This document shows positions 22,201 through 37,200 of a stretch of DNA of 64,000 bases, piece after piece (the first letter of the stretch is position 1; each line of letters starts with the position of its first letter). Origin of the DNA: Oscillospiraceae bacterium (GTDB lineage: Bacteria; Bacillota; Clostridia; Oscillospirales; Oscillospiraceae); the NCBI GenBank assembly GCA_022846075.1, contig AP025582.1, positions 2,914,001-2,978,000 on the forward strand, in the 5' to 3' direction. The position numbers and the translations under genes were made by a program. The notes beneath the pieces were generated by a model that saw nothing but the letters and a program-made list of their open reading frames with translations, was not told the origin of the DNA and ran no database searches.

Positions 22201-25200
22201 ACGGTGTCCATCACGTAGCGCACGGTGGCGGTGTACATCTGGGTCCCTGTGGTCAGCTCCAGCCCGTCGGACTGGTAGATGTTGACACCGCTGGTGGGCG
22301 AGCCCGCCTTCACCGTCACGTAGGCGTTGACCGCGCTGGTGTAGATGGTGGCCACCCGGTTGTGGAAATCCGTGAGCTCACTGGCGCCGCTGCCCCAGGA
22401 GGGCGGCGTCCACTGCTGATCCTTGCTGATGTCGTCGGGAGCGGCGGGGGTCTGGGCCACCTGCATGGTCTCGGGGTTGTTCTGCTGGTGGTTGACCGTG
22501 ATGAGGGCGGCCAGGTCGCTGATGTCGTCCCTGCGGGTGATGAGGAGCAGCACCACGTTGGTCTCGTCGGACAGGTCGTTCAGGCCGCTGGCCGTATCGT
22601 ACCGGTCATTGGAGCCCAGGAAGATGGGATAGAGCATGGACTCGTTCTCACCCAGGCCGGACACGTCGATGCCAACGTCGGCGGCGGTGTCGTGGGCATC
22701 CTGGCCCAGGACCATGCTGTCCATCTTCCCGTGGACATCCACGTAGGTGCCGTTCATGGTGGCCACCGCCTGGAGGAAGCCGTTGCTGGTATCCGTCAGG
22801 GTGATGTCGATGGCGTACACCGGCACCTTGGCGGCGTTGGTGATCTCACTCCAATAGTGCTGGCCGGCCGTTCCGGACTGGCCGTCCCGGTACAGGTAGG
22901 TCCGCCCGTTGTCCTTGATGACCTGCAGGCTGCCGGTGCCGTCCACCAGGGCCGCGCCGCCCGCCAGGGTGACGCCGGAGGGCAGGCTGGCGGGATCCAC
23001 CACCAGGCGGCCGCTGCTGTCCACGGTGAGCTTGGCGGTCACATCCGCGCCATTGACCACGGCGGTCTTGGCCCGGCGCTGGTTGTAGTCCAGGGTGAAC
23101 AGGCTCAGGTCGTTGGCCTTGCGCACCAGGGTCAGGGTGTAGGTCTGGGCCTTGTAGTCGTTGGCCTGGTTGCTCACCCGGACCTGGTAGGTGACGGAAT
23201 CCAGCGCGCCGCTGAAGGGCAGGGTCACGTAGGCGTTGCCCCGGACCTGCATGGCGCCGGCGCCGGTGTGGAGATCCTCCGGCCTCGTGTACAGGGCCAC
23301 GTTGTCGTCGTACAGGCCGTCCGCGCCGGCGGAGAAGACCTGGAGCAGGGCCTTGGTGGACTCCGGCCGCAGAGCCATATCCACGCTGGTCATGCCGTAG
23401 GGCACTTCCACCACAATGGTGTTGCCGGTCACGTTCTGGACATTGGCCGCGTCGCCGGCCTTGATGAGGCCGGTCCCGTCGGTGGACAGCTTCTCCACCT
23501 GGGCCAGCGTGCGGTTGTCGGCCATGAAGGTGACGGTCAGGTGATAAATCAGGGGGTTGCCCTTGTCGCCCTGTCCCTGGGCGTTGTCCAGCTGGCTGAT
23601 GACCTTGATCTCGATGTTCAGATCTTGGCCGCCGCTGTTGTTGATGGTGACGGTGTCGATCCCCTCGCGGTATCTGCTGCTGCCGATGGCGATGCCCGCG
23701 TAGGGGTATTCCGTCATGGCGGAGATCTGGAGCTTGGAGGCGCTCTGGCCCACGGAGGCGGTGAATTTCGTGGGGATGTAGCGGCCCTTGGCGTCCAGGA
23801 CGGGCTGGCCGTCCTCCACCTGGTATTCCACGGGGATCCTGCGGGGGTTGCCGTCGTAGTCGGGCACGGGGTCATAGTCGTACTCGAACACGCCGTCCCC
23901 GTTGACGTGGCCGCGGTAATCCACCGTCACGTTGGGCGCCAGGGTCTCATAGGTGCCCTCTCCGTCGCCGTAGACCCAGATGGCGTAGCCCTCCTCGGCC
24001 TTGTCCTCGGGGGCGCCGTAATCCTGGGCGTTCCAGCTCTGGTAGTCGATGGCCCGGTTGGTGTCGTCCCGCATCCGGACCTCCAGGGCGTAGTAGCGTA
24101 CGCTGCCGTCCTCGGCCTTCACGCTGAAGTAGACGTACTCCACAGGCCAGCCCATCAGCCACAGGTCGTCGGGATCGAAGGCGGGGTTCATCCGGCCGGT
24201 CAGGTCGCTGAGCTTCACCTCAAGCAGGACCCGGCTCTTCCCGTCCTTGTACACGGCCTCGGTGATGTCCCCGGCGCCGGCGTCGATCACTACGTCGTTG
24301 GGATCCGGCATGGTCACGTCGCTGCCCAGGACCGTGATCTCGCTGGTGTTCCGGGCGGCCTTGATCTCCACGGCCACCTTTCCGGAGGCGGCCACCTCGG
24401 AGCGGCTCACGTAGCCGCGGTAGATGGTGACCTCAGGGCTGGGCTCTTCCGCGGTGGCGAAGTGGGCCAGGATGGCCTGTTCTCTGGCGGAGCGGGCGGC
24501 GTCGTACGTGTTGAGCGCGGCGTCGCCGTAGAGCATATCCATGCGCTCCTGCAGCGTGGTCCCGTCGCCGGGGAGGGAGAGCTCGTTGCCGTGGCTGTCA
24601 TAGACCAGGCGGGCATTGTCGGTGACGTCGCCGTTCACCCGCACATACTCCAGAGCGCCGCTGGCGGACTGGACGGTGATGCGGACACAGTACCACCGGG
24701 TGACGGTTCCGTCCTCGGAGGTCAGCGTGAAGTACAGATACCCCACGCCGTTGGCGTCCAGCTCCACGGACATCCAAACGCCGCCGTTGGTGCCGGCCAC
24801 GTCGTAGCTGCCCAGGGTCTCGCCCACGTAAGTCTTGCCGGAGATCAGGTTGCCCTGGCGGTCCACCACACTGCTCCAGTCGTTGTGGTCGCCCAGATAA
24901 TCGTTCTCCACGTACGTGGCGGTGGTCCCCCGGACCTGGATGGCGGCGGCCCGGTCGCCCACCACGTTGGCCAGGGCGGCCAGCTTCACCAGCACGAAGT
25001 CCTTGCCGGTGGCGTCGTCGTGGACCACCTTGCGCTGGTTGGCCAGGAAGGCGTACTTGGCCAGGGTGGCCGGGGTGCCCAGGTCGGTCCATCCGGCCGC
25101 CTGGGAGTGGGATTTGTCGGAGACCTTGGTGACGGTCAGGTCCAGGTCAACGCTGTCGGACTGGACATAGATGTCCACCACATAGTGGTCCTCCAGGCCG

Positions 25201-28200
25201 GACTGGGCCACACTGGTGACGGTCACCCGGGTCATGACGTAGGGGTTGGCGTCTCCGGCGGTGCCCACGGGAGCCAGCGTGATCTGGTAGGGGCTGCCCG
25301 CCAGGACGGTCTCCGGAGAGATCATGGCGTCGGCCGTGGGATAGCGGATAACCTTAGTCTCCGCGCTCTGATCGGCCCGGATCCACTCCACCTTGTAGTA
25401 CAGATCCTTCATGTCGCCCTGGCCCAGCTGGTCCAGACCCAGCCAGACCTGCTGGCCGGCGGCGGCATAGTAGGGGTTGGCCACCAGATGCTTCTGCTCC
25501 AGCTCGTCCGTGGTGTACACCAAAGAGCCGTCCGCAGTCTGCTTCCAGGGGTTGATCCCGTAGCTGTACGTGTAGGTGGTCGTGCCGTCGTCCGCCGTGG
25601 TGACCGCGGGATCGGTGAGCGGGGCGATGGCATAGGGGGCCTGGGCGGCAGCGTCGTCGGTCTGGCCCACGGAGAGCTCCAGATCCTTGGCGCTGTTGTT
25701 CATCCGCTTGGCGTTGACGCTGTAATCCACCCAGGAGACCACCTCGCCGCCGACCTGGTAGCCCACCCGGATCTTCACCATGGTGGAGGCCTCCACGGCG
25801 TCGTAGAGGTCCACGCCGCCGGAGCGGAAACGGCTGGAGACATCCCAGTGGTCGGGGTCGGTATGGTCGTACCAGTCGGACCAGACAAGGCCCCGGTAGC
25901 CGCCCAGGTTGGCGGTGTTCTCCCGGTCGGCCAGCCAGGCGTCCAGGTTCTCGCTGGTGCCGTTGGCGCCGCTCCAGGTCACCCCATCGTAATCGGAGGC
26001 GTAGTTGGAGTAGCTGCCCTCGTACTCGCTGAGGAGCCTGTCGTAGAAGGCCCAGACCTTGGAGAGGTTCTCGTAGACGGCCAGGTCGGCCTGATAGGCG
26101 GCCTCTCCGGCGGCGTCGGCGGGGTAGTCCGCCTGGTCGGGGGCGGCCTGGGGCCGGGGCGCGCTGGTGAGGGCGTCGGGGATGACCAGGTAGCCGAAGC
26201 TGACCACGATCTCGGAATCGATGCTGTTGTTGGGCTTCACCCACACCTGCTCCAGAGAATTGCCCGCGGCGTCGGTCTGGGCGAAGGGCTGGATGCTGGC
26301 GGTATAGCGCTGGCCGTCGGAGCCCGTCACCTCGTCCGCCTCAACGGCGTCCTGGGAGTAGACCCAAACGGCGTCCACCTTCAGGTTGACTTTCTTGATC
26401 TGGATATTCCAGGTCTTCCAAACGTTTTCATCGTTGTAATAGCCCTGAGTAGGCCGGACGTTGGCGGTCATCCTAGTTTCACCCATGGGGCTGGTGTCCA
26501 GCACCACACCGGTGTGGACATCGGTCTGGCGGACGTACTCTCTGGCCTCGTCGTCGCCGGTGGCAGGGTCGTTGTCCACCCGCACCTTGGCGTAGGCATC
26601 GGCCGTGACGGCCGTGACGTTGTCCAACTGGGTGATGGTGTCGGGCACGTAGAGGACATAGGCACCCTCCGGATCGCTCCCCTCCGCGTCGCTCCACACG
26701 CCGGGCACGGTGTAGGTCACACCGTCCAGGGTGTACTGGCCCATGACCTTGTCCAGCTTGTTGTTGTCGTTCCAGTCCATGAGCTTGACATACTCGGTGT
26801 TGTAGCGCAGGACAGGCTCGGCGGAGGCGTCCTCCATGCCCTTGACGGTGAGCTGGGCCATGGTGTCGCCGGAGGCATTGGCGGGGATGAAGCCCACGTT
26901 CTCCATGGCAAACTGGCTGTCGGCGGTGGGCTCCACGCCCTTTTCGGTCACGGCCACCTTGGCCTCGCTGTAAAGGGGTTTGCCGTACACGGCGTAGTTG
27001 ACGTCGGCCGCGTGGGTGGCCGGGTCGATGATGGCGATGTAGACCTTCTGGTCCTTGCTGTCTCCGGTCTCCACGTTCTGGGCCAGATCCCAGTACTCCA
27101 CGGCCACGTAGTCGTGGAGGGCGGCGGCGGCGATGTCGCCCACGCTGGCGCCCGTCATGTCGCCGGCCTTGGTGTCGTACTCGTCCTGGGTGCCCACCTT
27201 GACGGTGTCCATGGTCTTGATGACCCGCTCCACGCTGAGGAGGTACTGGCCCCGGTTGCCGGCGCTGGCCTGCACCGTGACGGCGATGACCAGCTTGTCG
27301 GGCAGGGTGCCGTCGGCGGCGGCGTAGTCGGCAAAGCGGAAGGTGGCATCCGCCGTCTGGCCGCCGAAGGTGACGGTGTTGTAGTCCAGAGTGGGATCGT
27401 AGACCCGCACGTCCACCTTGGCGCTGGCGCTGTTGGCGGTGACGTGGAGGGTGAACTCGGTGGAGCTCTCAGGCACGTGCTGGCTCTTCTGGTACACCGG
27501 CGTGCCGTTCTCCGTAAAGGTGACGGGGATGTCGGTGTGCTCCAGGTAGTCGGCGTCGTTCTCCGGGGTCACCTTCAAGGCCTCGGTGTAGTCCAGGGTC
27601 AGCCGGTTGTTGGCCAGCTTGGTGTCCCCGTTGGTCTTGAAGATGTCCAGATAGTACTCCCGCTGGAGCTGGTCGGCCACCTCGGCGGGCAGGCCGGGGA
27701 TCCCGGACTTGACCACGATCCGCATCCGCAGGTTCTCGCTGCTGCCCATGGCCTGCTTCCAGAAGTTCTGGCTGATGGTCTCGCCGGCGGGCCAGTCGGC
27801 GTCGGGGGCGGTGAGGGTGGGGTCGTAGCCGTTCATGGTGCCGCCCACCAGGCCGGCGGTGATCTCCGGCTGCACGGTGAGGGTGTCGCTGACCACCGTA
27901 TCGCTGCCCTTGATCTTCACGAAGGCGTCCACATTGGCCACCAAGGTCTCATCCGCGCAGGGCACATAGCCGGTGTAGAGCTTGTAGGTCTTGCCGTCCA
28001 CCGTCACGGTGCTCTCGTTGCCCAGGGCCACGCTGTCGTTGTAAGTGGTCTCGGGCGGGATGTTGTGGGCCAGGACCCGCAGCTCGTTGAGGGACAGATC
28101 CACCCGGACGATATCCACCGTGAAGGACCGGCTGTTGAGGCCGTTGGTGGAGCGGACGTAGCCGTAGGCGGTGTCCACCACATCGGGATCCAGCAGATCC

Positions 28201-31200
28201 AGGTTCAGCCCGGCGATCTTGTTCTCGTGGCGCTGGAGGGTGAACTCGGCGGTGGAGCTGATACTGGCCCCCACCAGGGCGCCCTCGGCCACGCTGGTAA
28301 ATACCAGGTCGCCCACGGTGATGTCGGTGGGAACGTAGAGGGTGAAGTGGCTGCTGGAGGGGTCGTCCCGCACGGCGGTCAAGATCTGGCCGTCGCCATA
28401 GTGGAGGGCCACCTTCTCCAGATCGGTGTCGGCGCTGTTGCGGTAGACGCTGAGCACCGGGTAGTCCTCGAAGGCACCCGTGGCCCCGCTGCCGGGCAGC
28501 TGGTAGGGCACACGGACCAGCAGGTCGAAGCTCTCGCTGTTGCCGGTCATGGCGTAGCCGTACTCCGTCCAGGCCCCGGCGGGGCTGCCGCTCCAGTCGC
28601 CGCCCGCCGGGCGCACGTCCACGGTGGCGCCGGCGCCGGTGGGAACGGCGTCCATGTTCAGGGTCAGGGCGGCGTCGCCGGAGGCGTTGCCCACCACCTG
28701 CTCGTAGCGCCGGAACCACTCGCCGTTGACGGTGGTCACGCTGGGGTTCACAGTGGGATCGGCCACGGGCACCTCCACGGTGTCCACGGTGACGTTCAGG
28801 CCCATGTCCACAAAGTAGACCTTCAGGCTGTAAGTCATGTCGGCGCTGCCGTCGGAGGAGACCACGTGATAGGTCAGCTCCATGCCGTCGGTCTGCGCCT
28901 GGGTGGAGAAGTCCACGGTGACGGTGCTGCTCCCCACGCCGTAGGCCGTGCCGGTGACCGCGCTCCCCAGCTCGCCCAGGATGGACGCCATGGGATGGAC
29001 GGTAAAGCCGGTGAAGTCGGCGGTGGCGGCGGTGCTGGGCAGCGCCACCTCGAAGTGGGTGGCGTCCACCATATGCACCTGGGAGGTGCCCTCCCGGCGC
29101 ACGTCGGTGACGTACTTCACCTCGAAGCGGTCCAGATCGGCGTTGGCGTCGGGCTGGTAAACACGCAGGATGGACTGCTCGCCGCTGTACTGGCTCTTGA
29201 CCCAGACGGCGATGTCGGTGTAGCTGTAAGGCAGGCCCAGGCCATCGCTGGTGTAGGCGCCGCCGGGCTTGAGGTCGTAGTCGGCCGCGAACCAGCTGTC
29301 GCTGTGGACTCCGGCGGCCGGCTCGGTCACGGTGCCGGGCACGCCGGCGTTGACCAGGGCGGCGGCGGAGCTGGTCTGGAGATAGACCTTCACGTGGTCG
29401 GTGTCACCGTCTGCCTCGGGCAGAGCCTCGTAGACCTTGGTCTCCACGCCGTCCACAAGGAGGGTGCGCCACTGGTCGGCCAGGTTCTCGTCGGTGTCCA
29501 CGTTCACCACGGCCAGACGGGTGTCGGAGCGGTAGATGACCACGGTGTAGTCGCCCGCCGTGCCGTCCATGGCGGTGACGGCCAGATCGAAGTTGGTGGC
29601 CTCACCCGTCAAGGCGGCATCCTTTACAGTGTGCTGATGGCGCACGGCGCTGTCCATACCCGGGGTGAGCCGCACGTAGCTGAGCTCACTGGGCCCGATG
29701 ACCTGGACGTCCACCACGTTGACCCGCTCGGGCACGTAGGCGCTGTACTGCTTGGTGACGGGGTCCAGGGCGGCGGTGGTGCTGGTTAGCACGCCGTTCT
29801 CGTCCAGGTACCACACCACCACAACAGCCTCGGTGCTGCTGCTGGCCCGGTAGACCCGCAGGTAGTGGTCCTTGATGATGGACAGGTTGTCCTTCCGGGC
29901 CACCTTGATCTGGAACTCGGTCTTCTCCCCCTCGCTGGCGGGGGTGAGCTTCTGGGTCCCCTTGTAGTAGCGGTAGCCGTCGGAGGGCACGGGGTTGGCG
30001 GCCTGGGCGTTCATGTCGCTGACGCTGAGCACCGCGTTGGCGGTGTCGTCGGTGACGAACTCCAGGGACACGTTGGCCTGGTTCTCCGGGACGATCTCAT
30101 AGTAGATGACCTTGCCGTCCTCGATGAAGAACTTGGGCAGGCCCAGGGCGGCATCCGTCACGGGATCGCCGTTGGTATCCAGGACCAGGATGTCCTTGTC
30201 GTCCACCCGGACCACGCCCAGCTCCAGATCCACCACCCGCACGTCCACATAGTAGTAGGCGGTGACGGTGCCGTCGGAGGAGACCACCTTCACGGCAAAC
30301 CGGGTCTGGTCGGTGAGATCGGAGGCATTGTAGGTGGCGGAGCCCTTGCTGGCCGTCCCGTAGCTCTGGTCGGCGGCCGTCTTGGTCTCGTCATAGGGGG
30401 CCAGGGACACCTCGGCGCCCTGCTTGCTGGCCAGAGCGGTCAGGTCGATGACGGGGATGGTGGTCTTGACGCTGGAGACCCACACCGTGTAGCCGCCGTT
30501 GTAGCCCACAGGCACCAGGGCAGAATTCATGGTCTCACCGTAGGTGGTGATGGGTTGATCGCTGAGGCCCCGGTAGGGATGGACGGTAAAGACGTCCTTC
30601 AGTCCGGCGTCGCTGCTCTTGCGGATGATGCGCAGGTAAGAGGTCTTGTAGGTGCCCGCCGGGTCTTCCTCAGCCCGGACCCGGATCTCGATCTGGACCA
30701 TCTCGTCAAAGTCGGCCAGATTCACCACCAGGTTCGCCAGGCTGGGGTCGCCCACCTTGGGATCGCCCGCGCGGACGCCCACGCCGGTGGTCATCATGGC
30801 GACCGCGTCGGTGGCCCGGATGGATACGTTGGCCGTGACCTGGCTCTCGTCCACCGCCACGGTGTAGACGTCCACACCGTTCTCCACGGTGTACCAGCCG
30901 TTGGTGGCGTCGTTCAGGTTGGGCTTTGCGGCGTCCTCATTGTCGTAGTCGGCCACGGTACCCGCCGTGTTGGCACTCACCTGGATGGCCCGCAGGGTGT
31001 TGTCGTCGTTGACCCGGGTGAGCTTCAGGGTGTACTCCTGGGTGTAGGCCTCGCCGGAGGCGGGGGTCAGGCTGCCGTCCACTCCGCGGATCTGGTCATA
31101 GTGGGTGGTGACCCGGATGGGCAGGTAGACCTCCTTGAAGGAGTAGTCGCTGCCCAGCAGGTTCAGACGGGTCAGCAGGTCGAAGTCCACGATGAAGTCG

Positions 31201-34200
31201 TTTCCGGCAACATTATCGCCGCTGACCCAGCTGCCATCGGGAGCCATGACCATGACGGTGCGTTTCGAAACGCCGTCGTAGAGGTGTTCGTTGACCCCAA
31301 GGCGTACCTCGCTCTCGCTGCTGACGGTGGAAACCACCACTTCGGCGAACTTGTCCAGACGGCCCATATCCAGCTCGTAAACCAGGCCGTCGGGGGTGAC
31401 CACCGGCGTGAGCAGGTTAGTGTAGGCGGCGGTGTCCAGCTCGCTCCGGCTGGCGGCCGTGCGGACCTGGAGCCCGTCCAATCCGGTGGCGTAGTTGCCC
31501 CGGCGGATGACCAGCGGGTACTCCCTCACCATGGCGGCGTTGCCGCTCTGGGGGATGACCCGGATGGTAAAGCGGTTGACGGCCCACCGGTCGAGAAGGA
31601 GCCCGGTCAGGGTGAGGCTGGAGGCGCTGCCGCTGGTGGCCAGAACGCCGGTGCTGTCCAACAGCTGGATGGTGGCCCCGGTGGAGGCGGTGATGTTCAG
31701 CGTCTCGGTGCCGGAGAAATTGCCCTCGTAGCTGTATACGCCGTTCTGGGCGGTGAGGACCGCGCCGCTGAAGCGCAGCGTGGTGATCTCGGCCCGCTCG
31801 GACTTGGGCGTGAGGATCAGGTGGTAGGTGCTGGCCGCGCCGCCGGAGACCGGCGTCACGGTGAAGGCCACGTCGGTGGCGCCGGAGGCGGCATGAGCGG
31901 CGTTGAACTCCAGCAGGCCCACGCCCTCCTCGGTGCCTCTGCGGATGATGGCGTTGGGGTTGGCGGTGCGGATGGTCACCTTGGTCTGGGTCTTGGCGCT
32001 GTCCACGTCGGCGCTGAGGTTAAACTGGCCCACGTTGACAGCCACGTCCCTGGCCTCCTCGGTGCCCCGGTCCAGCGTCACGCCGGCCAGGTTGACCACG
32101 GGATCCTGGCGGAGGATGCGCACGGTGTAGGTCACGTTGGCGGTGCCGTTGTAGACCTGCATCTGCAGCTCGGTGTCACCCGGCAGGGAGGTCATGTTCC
32201 AGGTATAAGTGCGGAAGGTCCCGGAGGAAGTATAGGAGCCGGTGACCTGGGTGCCGTCGGCCCGGTAGAGCCGGATCTCGTCGTCCGGCCCCTGGGTGAC
32301 CGCCTGCAGGGTGCCCATGGAAGAGGTCCCCACGGGCAGCTGCACGCAGTTGAACGCGCCGTAGCGGTCCACCACCGCGCTCTGGAAGGGGTTCCCGGCG
32401 CTGGGCGCGCCCAGGCGGAAGCTGACGGCGGGTGTCACGTCGGCGCTCCCCCGCACCAGAGTGATGGAACCGCTGGTGTAGTCGCCGGTGCCATAGGGAT
32501 AGGTGTAGATCCGCAGGGGCACCTGCTGGGTATTCTGAGTCGCCGGGAAGGAGACCACCACGTCCCGCTCGTCGCCGCCGTAGGCCGCGTCATTGTTGCC
32601 GATGCGGACTTTGGCGAAGTCGCTGCTGGCGTTGACGGCTACCCGCACGTGGGTGGCGCCCGCGGGCACGGTATAGGTGTAGCTGCTGCCCGCGGAGGTC
32701 AAGGCCTGCCCGTTCACCGACACGTCCGAAATGGTGGCCCGGGTGCGGATGAGGTACAGCTCGTAGCCCACCGTGGCACTGACGCCGTCGGCGGAGGTGA
32801 CGGTGAAGCGGACGGGGGTGATGCCGTCGCTGTTGCCAGTGAGGGAGACCACGGCGCTCAGGCTGCCCTTGCCCGTGGTGACGTCGTTGAGGGCGATGGT
32901 CTGCCCGCCGTTGGTGCCGTCGATCTGGAATCCGGCGTGGATGGCCCCAGAGGGCACCTTGGCCAAATAGACCACCCGGCCGCCGGCCAGGGTGACCGCC
33001 TCGGCCTCCATGGAGAACTCGGGGGCGGTGCCCACGGGACTGTACACCGAGATGCCGCCGATGGCGGTCTCTCCGGCGTTGTAGTAGTCCAGCACCACAG
33101 GGTAGCTGGTGGAGTTGGCCACCACGATGGCGGCGATCTCCTCCGCGGCGTCGGCCCCGGTGAGGCCGGAGCGGAGAATCTCATCAGCGGAGGTGCGCTT
33201 GCCGATGAGGGTCTCGGACAGTTCCTCCAGCTCCCGGGCGCCCTTGGCGGAGAGGATGGAGAAGGTATACAAGGTCTGGCCCACTTCCTCCACGGCCAGG
33301 GCGGTGAACACGCCGCCCCCGGCGCGGACGTCCAGCAGGGCGCCGCCGGCCAGGTCGCCGGCGTACAGGCTCACCACCGCCTGGGCGTTGTAGGGCACCA
33401 GGGTCAGATCCACCGGCTCGGTGCTGGAAACCATGTGGTAGTAGCGCCGGTCGGGATCGGAATACTTCACCTGGACCGTGCCGCTGTTGTCAGTGACGTA
33501 AACACCGCTGGGATTGTTGGCGGCGGGGTCGGTGGTGACTGTGGTGGCCGTACCGGCGGTCTGATCGTCCTCCAGCCGGTAGACGCGCACCGAGTAGGTC
33601 TGCTGGCGCACGCCGGAGGAGGAGACGGTATAGAAGACCACGGTGGTGGGCTGGTCGCCGTAGGGGTAGGACACCCCCGTCAGGATGAGCTGGCCCTCGG
33701 CGCTGCTGAGATCGGCGCTGCTGACTACGCGGGTGAAGGCGTTGTCGGCGTTGATCTCCACCTTCAGCGTACTGCCGTTCTTGGCCTTGGGCATGGACAC
33801 CTCGTACACGGTGGGGTTGTCCTCTCTGGGCAGGGCCTCGTAGGTGACGGTGGAGCCGTCGTCCAGGGTGGCGGTGACCAGGATCTTGCCCACCGTGGTC
33901 TCGTGGGTGGTGCGGAAGATGTTGGCGCGGTACTCCCGGGTGGCGTAGGGGGTCACGTCCTCGCCGGTGTAGGGGCTGGCGCCGGTGGTATCCACGTAGT
34001 AGAAGCCGCTGTCCCGCACCACGAAGGGCACGGGGATCTCCTTGCCCTCCTCCACCGTGTCGGGCACGGTGTAGGTGGTGGTGAGGCTGCTGCCGATGGT
34101 GATGAGGCTGTGGCCGTTGAAGGAGATGATGTCGCCGCCCTGGGTGGTGATGGCGATCTCCAGCTCGGTCTCGGACATCTTGAACTGGTAGTCCCGGCCG

Positions 34201-37200
34201 TCGGCGCTGACCGTGCCGGAGATGCCGTCGATGACCACGTCGTCCATCGCCACGTTGGCGTCCTTGCGCATCATGGTGAGGATGTGGGTCTCGGTGTTCT
34301 GGCCGTCCTGGCTGATCAGGGTGACCTGATAGCTCACCGTGTCTCCGGCCGTTCCGGCGGGGACGGTGACCTTGGCGGGACCGTAGTCGGCCTCGGCGGT
34401 CACGCCGGTGGAATTGCCGGTGCGGACCACCGTGAAGGGCACGCTGGCGCCAGCCACCCAGGAACTTCCGTTCCAAGTGACCTCGCTTACCGCCGTCACC
34501 ACGGCGTAGGGATTGTCGGGGATGATCTCCAAAGTGGACTCCGCCGTGGGCGCGTAGGCGAAATACGCGCCGTCGGTCTGGGGCAGGTCGGAGAACACGT
34601 GGTACTCGTTGGGGTTCTCCATGCCCTCGATCCGGGCCTCCACGAAGCCGGTGGCGGCGATGCCGGATTTGTCCGCCACCTTCAGCAGATAGGTGTTGAC
34701 GGTCAGCCGGTCCTGGGAGCGGACCTGCAGCTCATAGAGTCCCCGGTTACGGTCGCCGAAGTCCATGACGTACCCGGCCGCGCCGGTGGTCAGCACCCAG
34801 TTCTCCCAGTTCTCCTCCGCGCCGGCGCCTGCCGTGTAGGGACGGATGCGCACGTCGGCCTTGTCGGAGGGCTGGATCTTCACGGTGGCGTTGATGGCCT
34901 GGCTGTTGTTGGCCAGCGGATCGATGTAAAGGGCATACACCTTACCGTCCGTCTCATTGACGGAGCCGTCCTCGTTCTCCCGCTTGGCGGTGAGGTACTC
35001 GCTGGTGGTGGAATTGGTGCGGGCGTTGGTAATGGCCACGATCTCCGCCGCGCTGCTCTTCTTCACCAGCTCGATGACGTATCCGTAAGAGCTGCCGGTG
35101 CCGGCCTGGAGGTAATAGGTGCCGTCGTGGGCCATGACCTGGCCGTAGAGGACGGTGGTCTCCCCGGTGACGGGCACGGTGACGTAGTCGGAGTTGACGT
35201 TGTCGTACTCCCCGTTCACGGTGTGCTTGCCGTCCCGGTAGTTCCAGTAGGCGTTCCAGCTGGCGGTGCTGACGGCGGTGCGGTCGAAGGGCAGGGCCGC
35301 CACGTCGGCGTCGCCGTCGGCGTACACGCCGGTCTTGGCGAAGTCGTCCACCGGCACCACGGAGACCGTGACGTTGGCGGCGTCCTCGCTGATGCCCACG
35401 GAGATGATGCCGCTGGTGTCCATCACGTCGTAGATGCCTTCCACCTTGTGCTCCACGCCGCCGCTGATAAAGTCGGCGTAGACCTTCACCTTGGTGTTGC
35501 CGCTCCTGGGCTTGATGATGAGGGTGTACTCTCTGGGCGGCATGTCCGCCATGCCCGGCTCGGAGGAGTAGACCCGGATCACGTACCGCGTCTCGGTCTG
35601 GCCGCCGGCCAGAGGCAGGTTGGTTTCCAGGCCGGAGAGGAGCAGTTTGTTCTTGGCCGAGCCCACATTGTTCTGGCTGTTGGCGTACTCGGTGGTGCTG
35701 ACATTGCCGGAGGCGTCCACGGCGTAGACCTTGATGTAGGTCTGGTCGTTGCCCGGCACCTCCAGGTTCAGACGGACGGTCTGGTTCACTCTGGGGGAGT
35801 TGCCGAACTCGTAAGCCGTGAAGGTATCGCCGTTCTGGATCAGGTAGCCGTCGAACCCGGTGCCCTCGCGGCCGGGCTCCACCAGGGTCTCGTCCACGTT
35901 GATCCCGGCGGACTCGCTCTTGATCCAGTCCTTGTGGGTGTAGGTGATCTCCATGCTCCGCTCCAGGTTGGCGGGCACCACGTAGATGATGTACTCGCTG
36001 GTGTGCTTGAGCTCCTCGGCGGCGATCTCCGCGGCGGAGGCGCCGGCGGCGGTCAGCCGGTCCACTTCGTGGGCGCCGAAGGGCGAGAGCACTCTGACGG
36101 TGTACTTCATGGCCCCCAGGCCGTTGAGGTTGGGATCCTCGCCCAGGCCCACCAGGTGGCTGGGATAGATCTGATCCAGCATCTTGGTGTAGGACACCAC
36201 GCCGTCGTCGTCGCTGCCGAGCCAGGCGGCGGTATCCTGGAGCTCCAGCCGTCCGCCCTTTCCGCCGGTCAGCTCGGCGGCGTAGGGCTCCTCGTAGACG
36301 CTGCCGCCGGCGTTGTGAGGCACGTACAGCAGGTATTGCTTGGAGTTGGCGGCGGTGTTGTTGGGGCTGGAGTAGTAGCTGCTGGCGCTCATCTCCACGT
36401 TGGGCTGGCCGGGATTGGCCGTCACCCGGGTGATGGCGCTGGAGGTGGAGGTCCGCTTGAGCTGCAGGAAGTACTGGGTCTTCTTCAGCGTCTCCTGCCC
36501 GTTCTCGTCCATCTGGCCGCTGAGGGTGAAGAGGACGATGGAGATGGGCGCGGGATCGCTGCCGTCGGCGGGCATGGTGAAGTTGACCATCTTGGTGCGG
36601 CTGCCGTCGGCCCCCGGCGTGTAGACCACGTTCTCAGGCGCGTTCACGGAGCCGTCGCCGGCGGCCACGGTGCCCTCGTCGATGAGGATATACTTCACCG
36701 TATCGTTCTGGGGCTTCACCGTGACGCTAAAGGTGCTGGTCTGGATAGTGTCGGGGATCACCAGCTCGAAGACGGGGGCCTGTCCCTGGGTCACGGGCCG
36801 GGCCACGGCCTCCCGGTCCTGGATGCTGGAGGTGTTCCCGTTGACGTCCACCCAGTCGAAGCTGCCGGTGACCGCCTGGATGCCCACGCCGCTCTGGTCC
36901 CAGCGCAGCAGGGCCAGGATGTGCTTGACGGAGCCGTCCTCGGCCCGGACGTAGATGGGCACGTACATGCCCTTCTCCATCATCAGCCGGATGTCGGCGT
37001 CGTCCAGGGAGACGGCGGCCTCCACGTCGTTCTTGCGGGCCGCGTCGGTCCAGTCCACCGTGGTCTGGAACCGGACCGTGGGATCCACGCCCAGACTGGA
37101 GTCGAACCACTCGCTCTGGTCGGAAATGTAGATCTTGGCGTAGGCGTTGTCGGCGGTGACCCGGATCTTGGTGCTGCCGGTCCGGTTCTTGTCGTACACC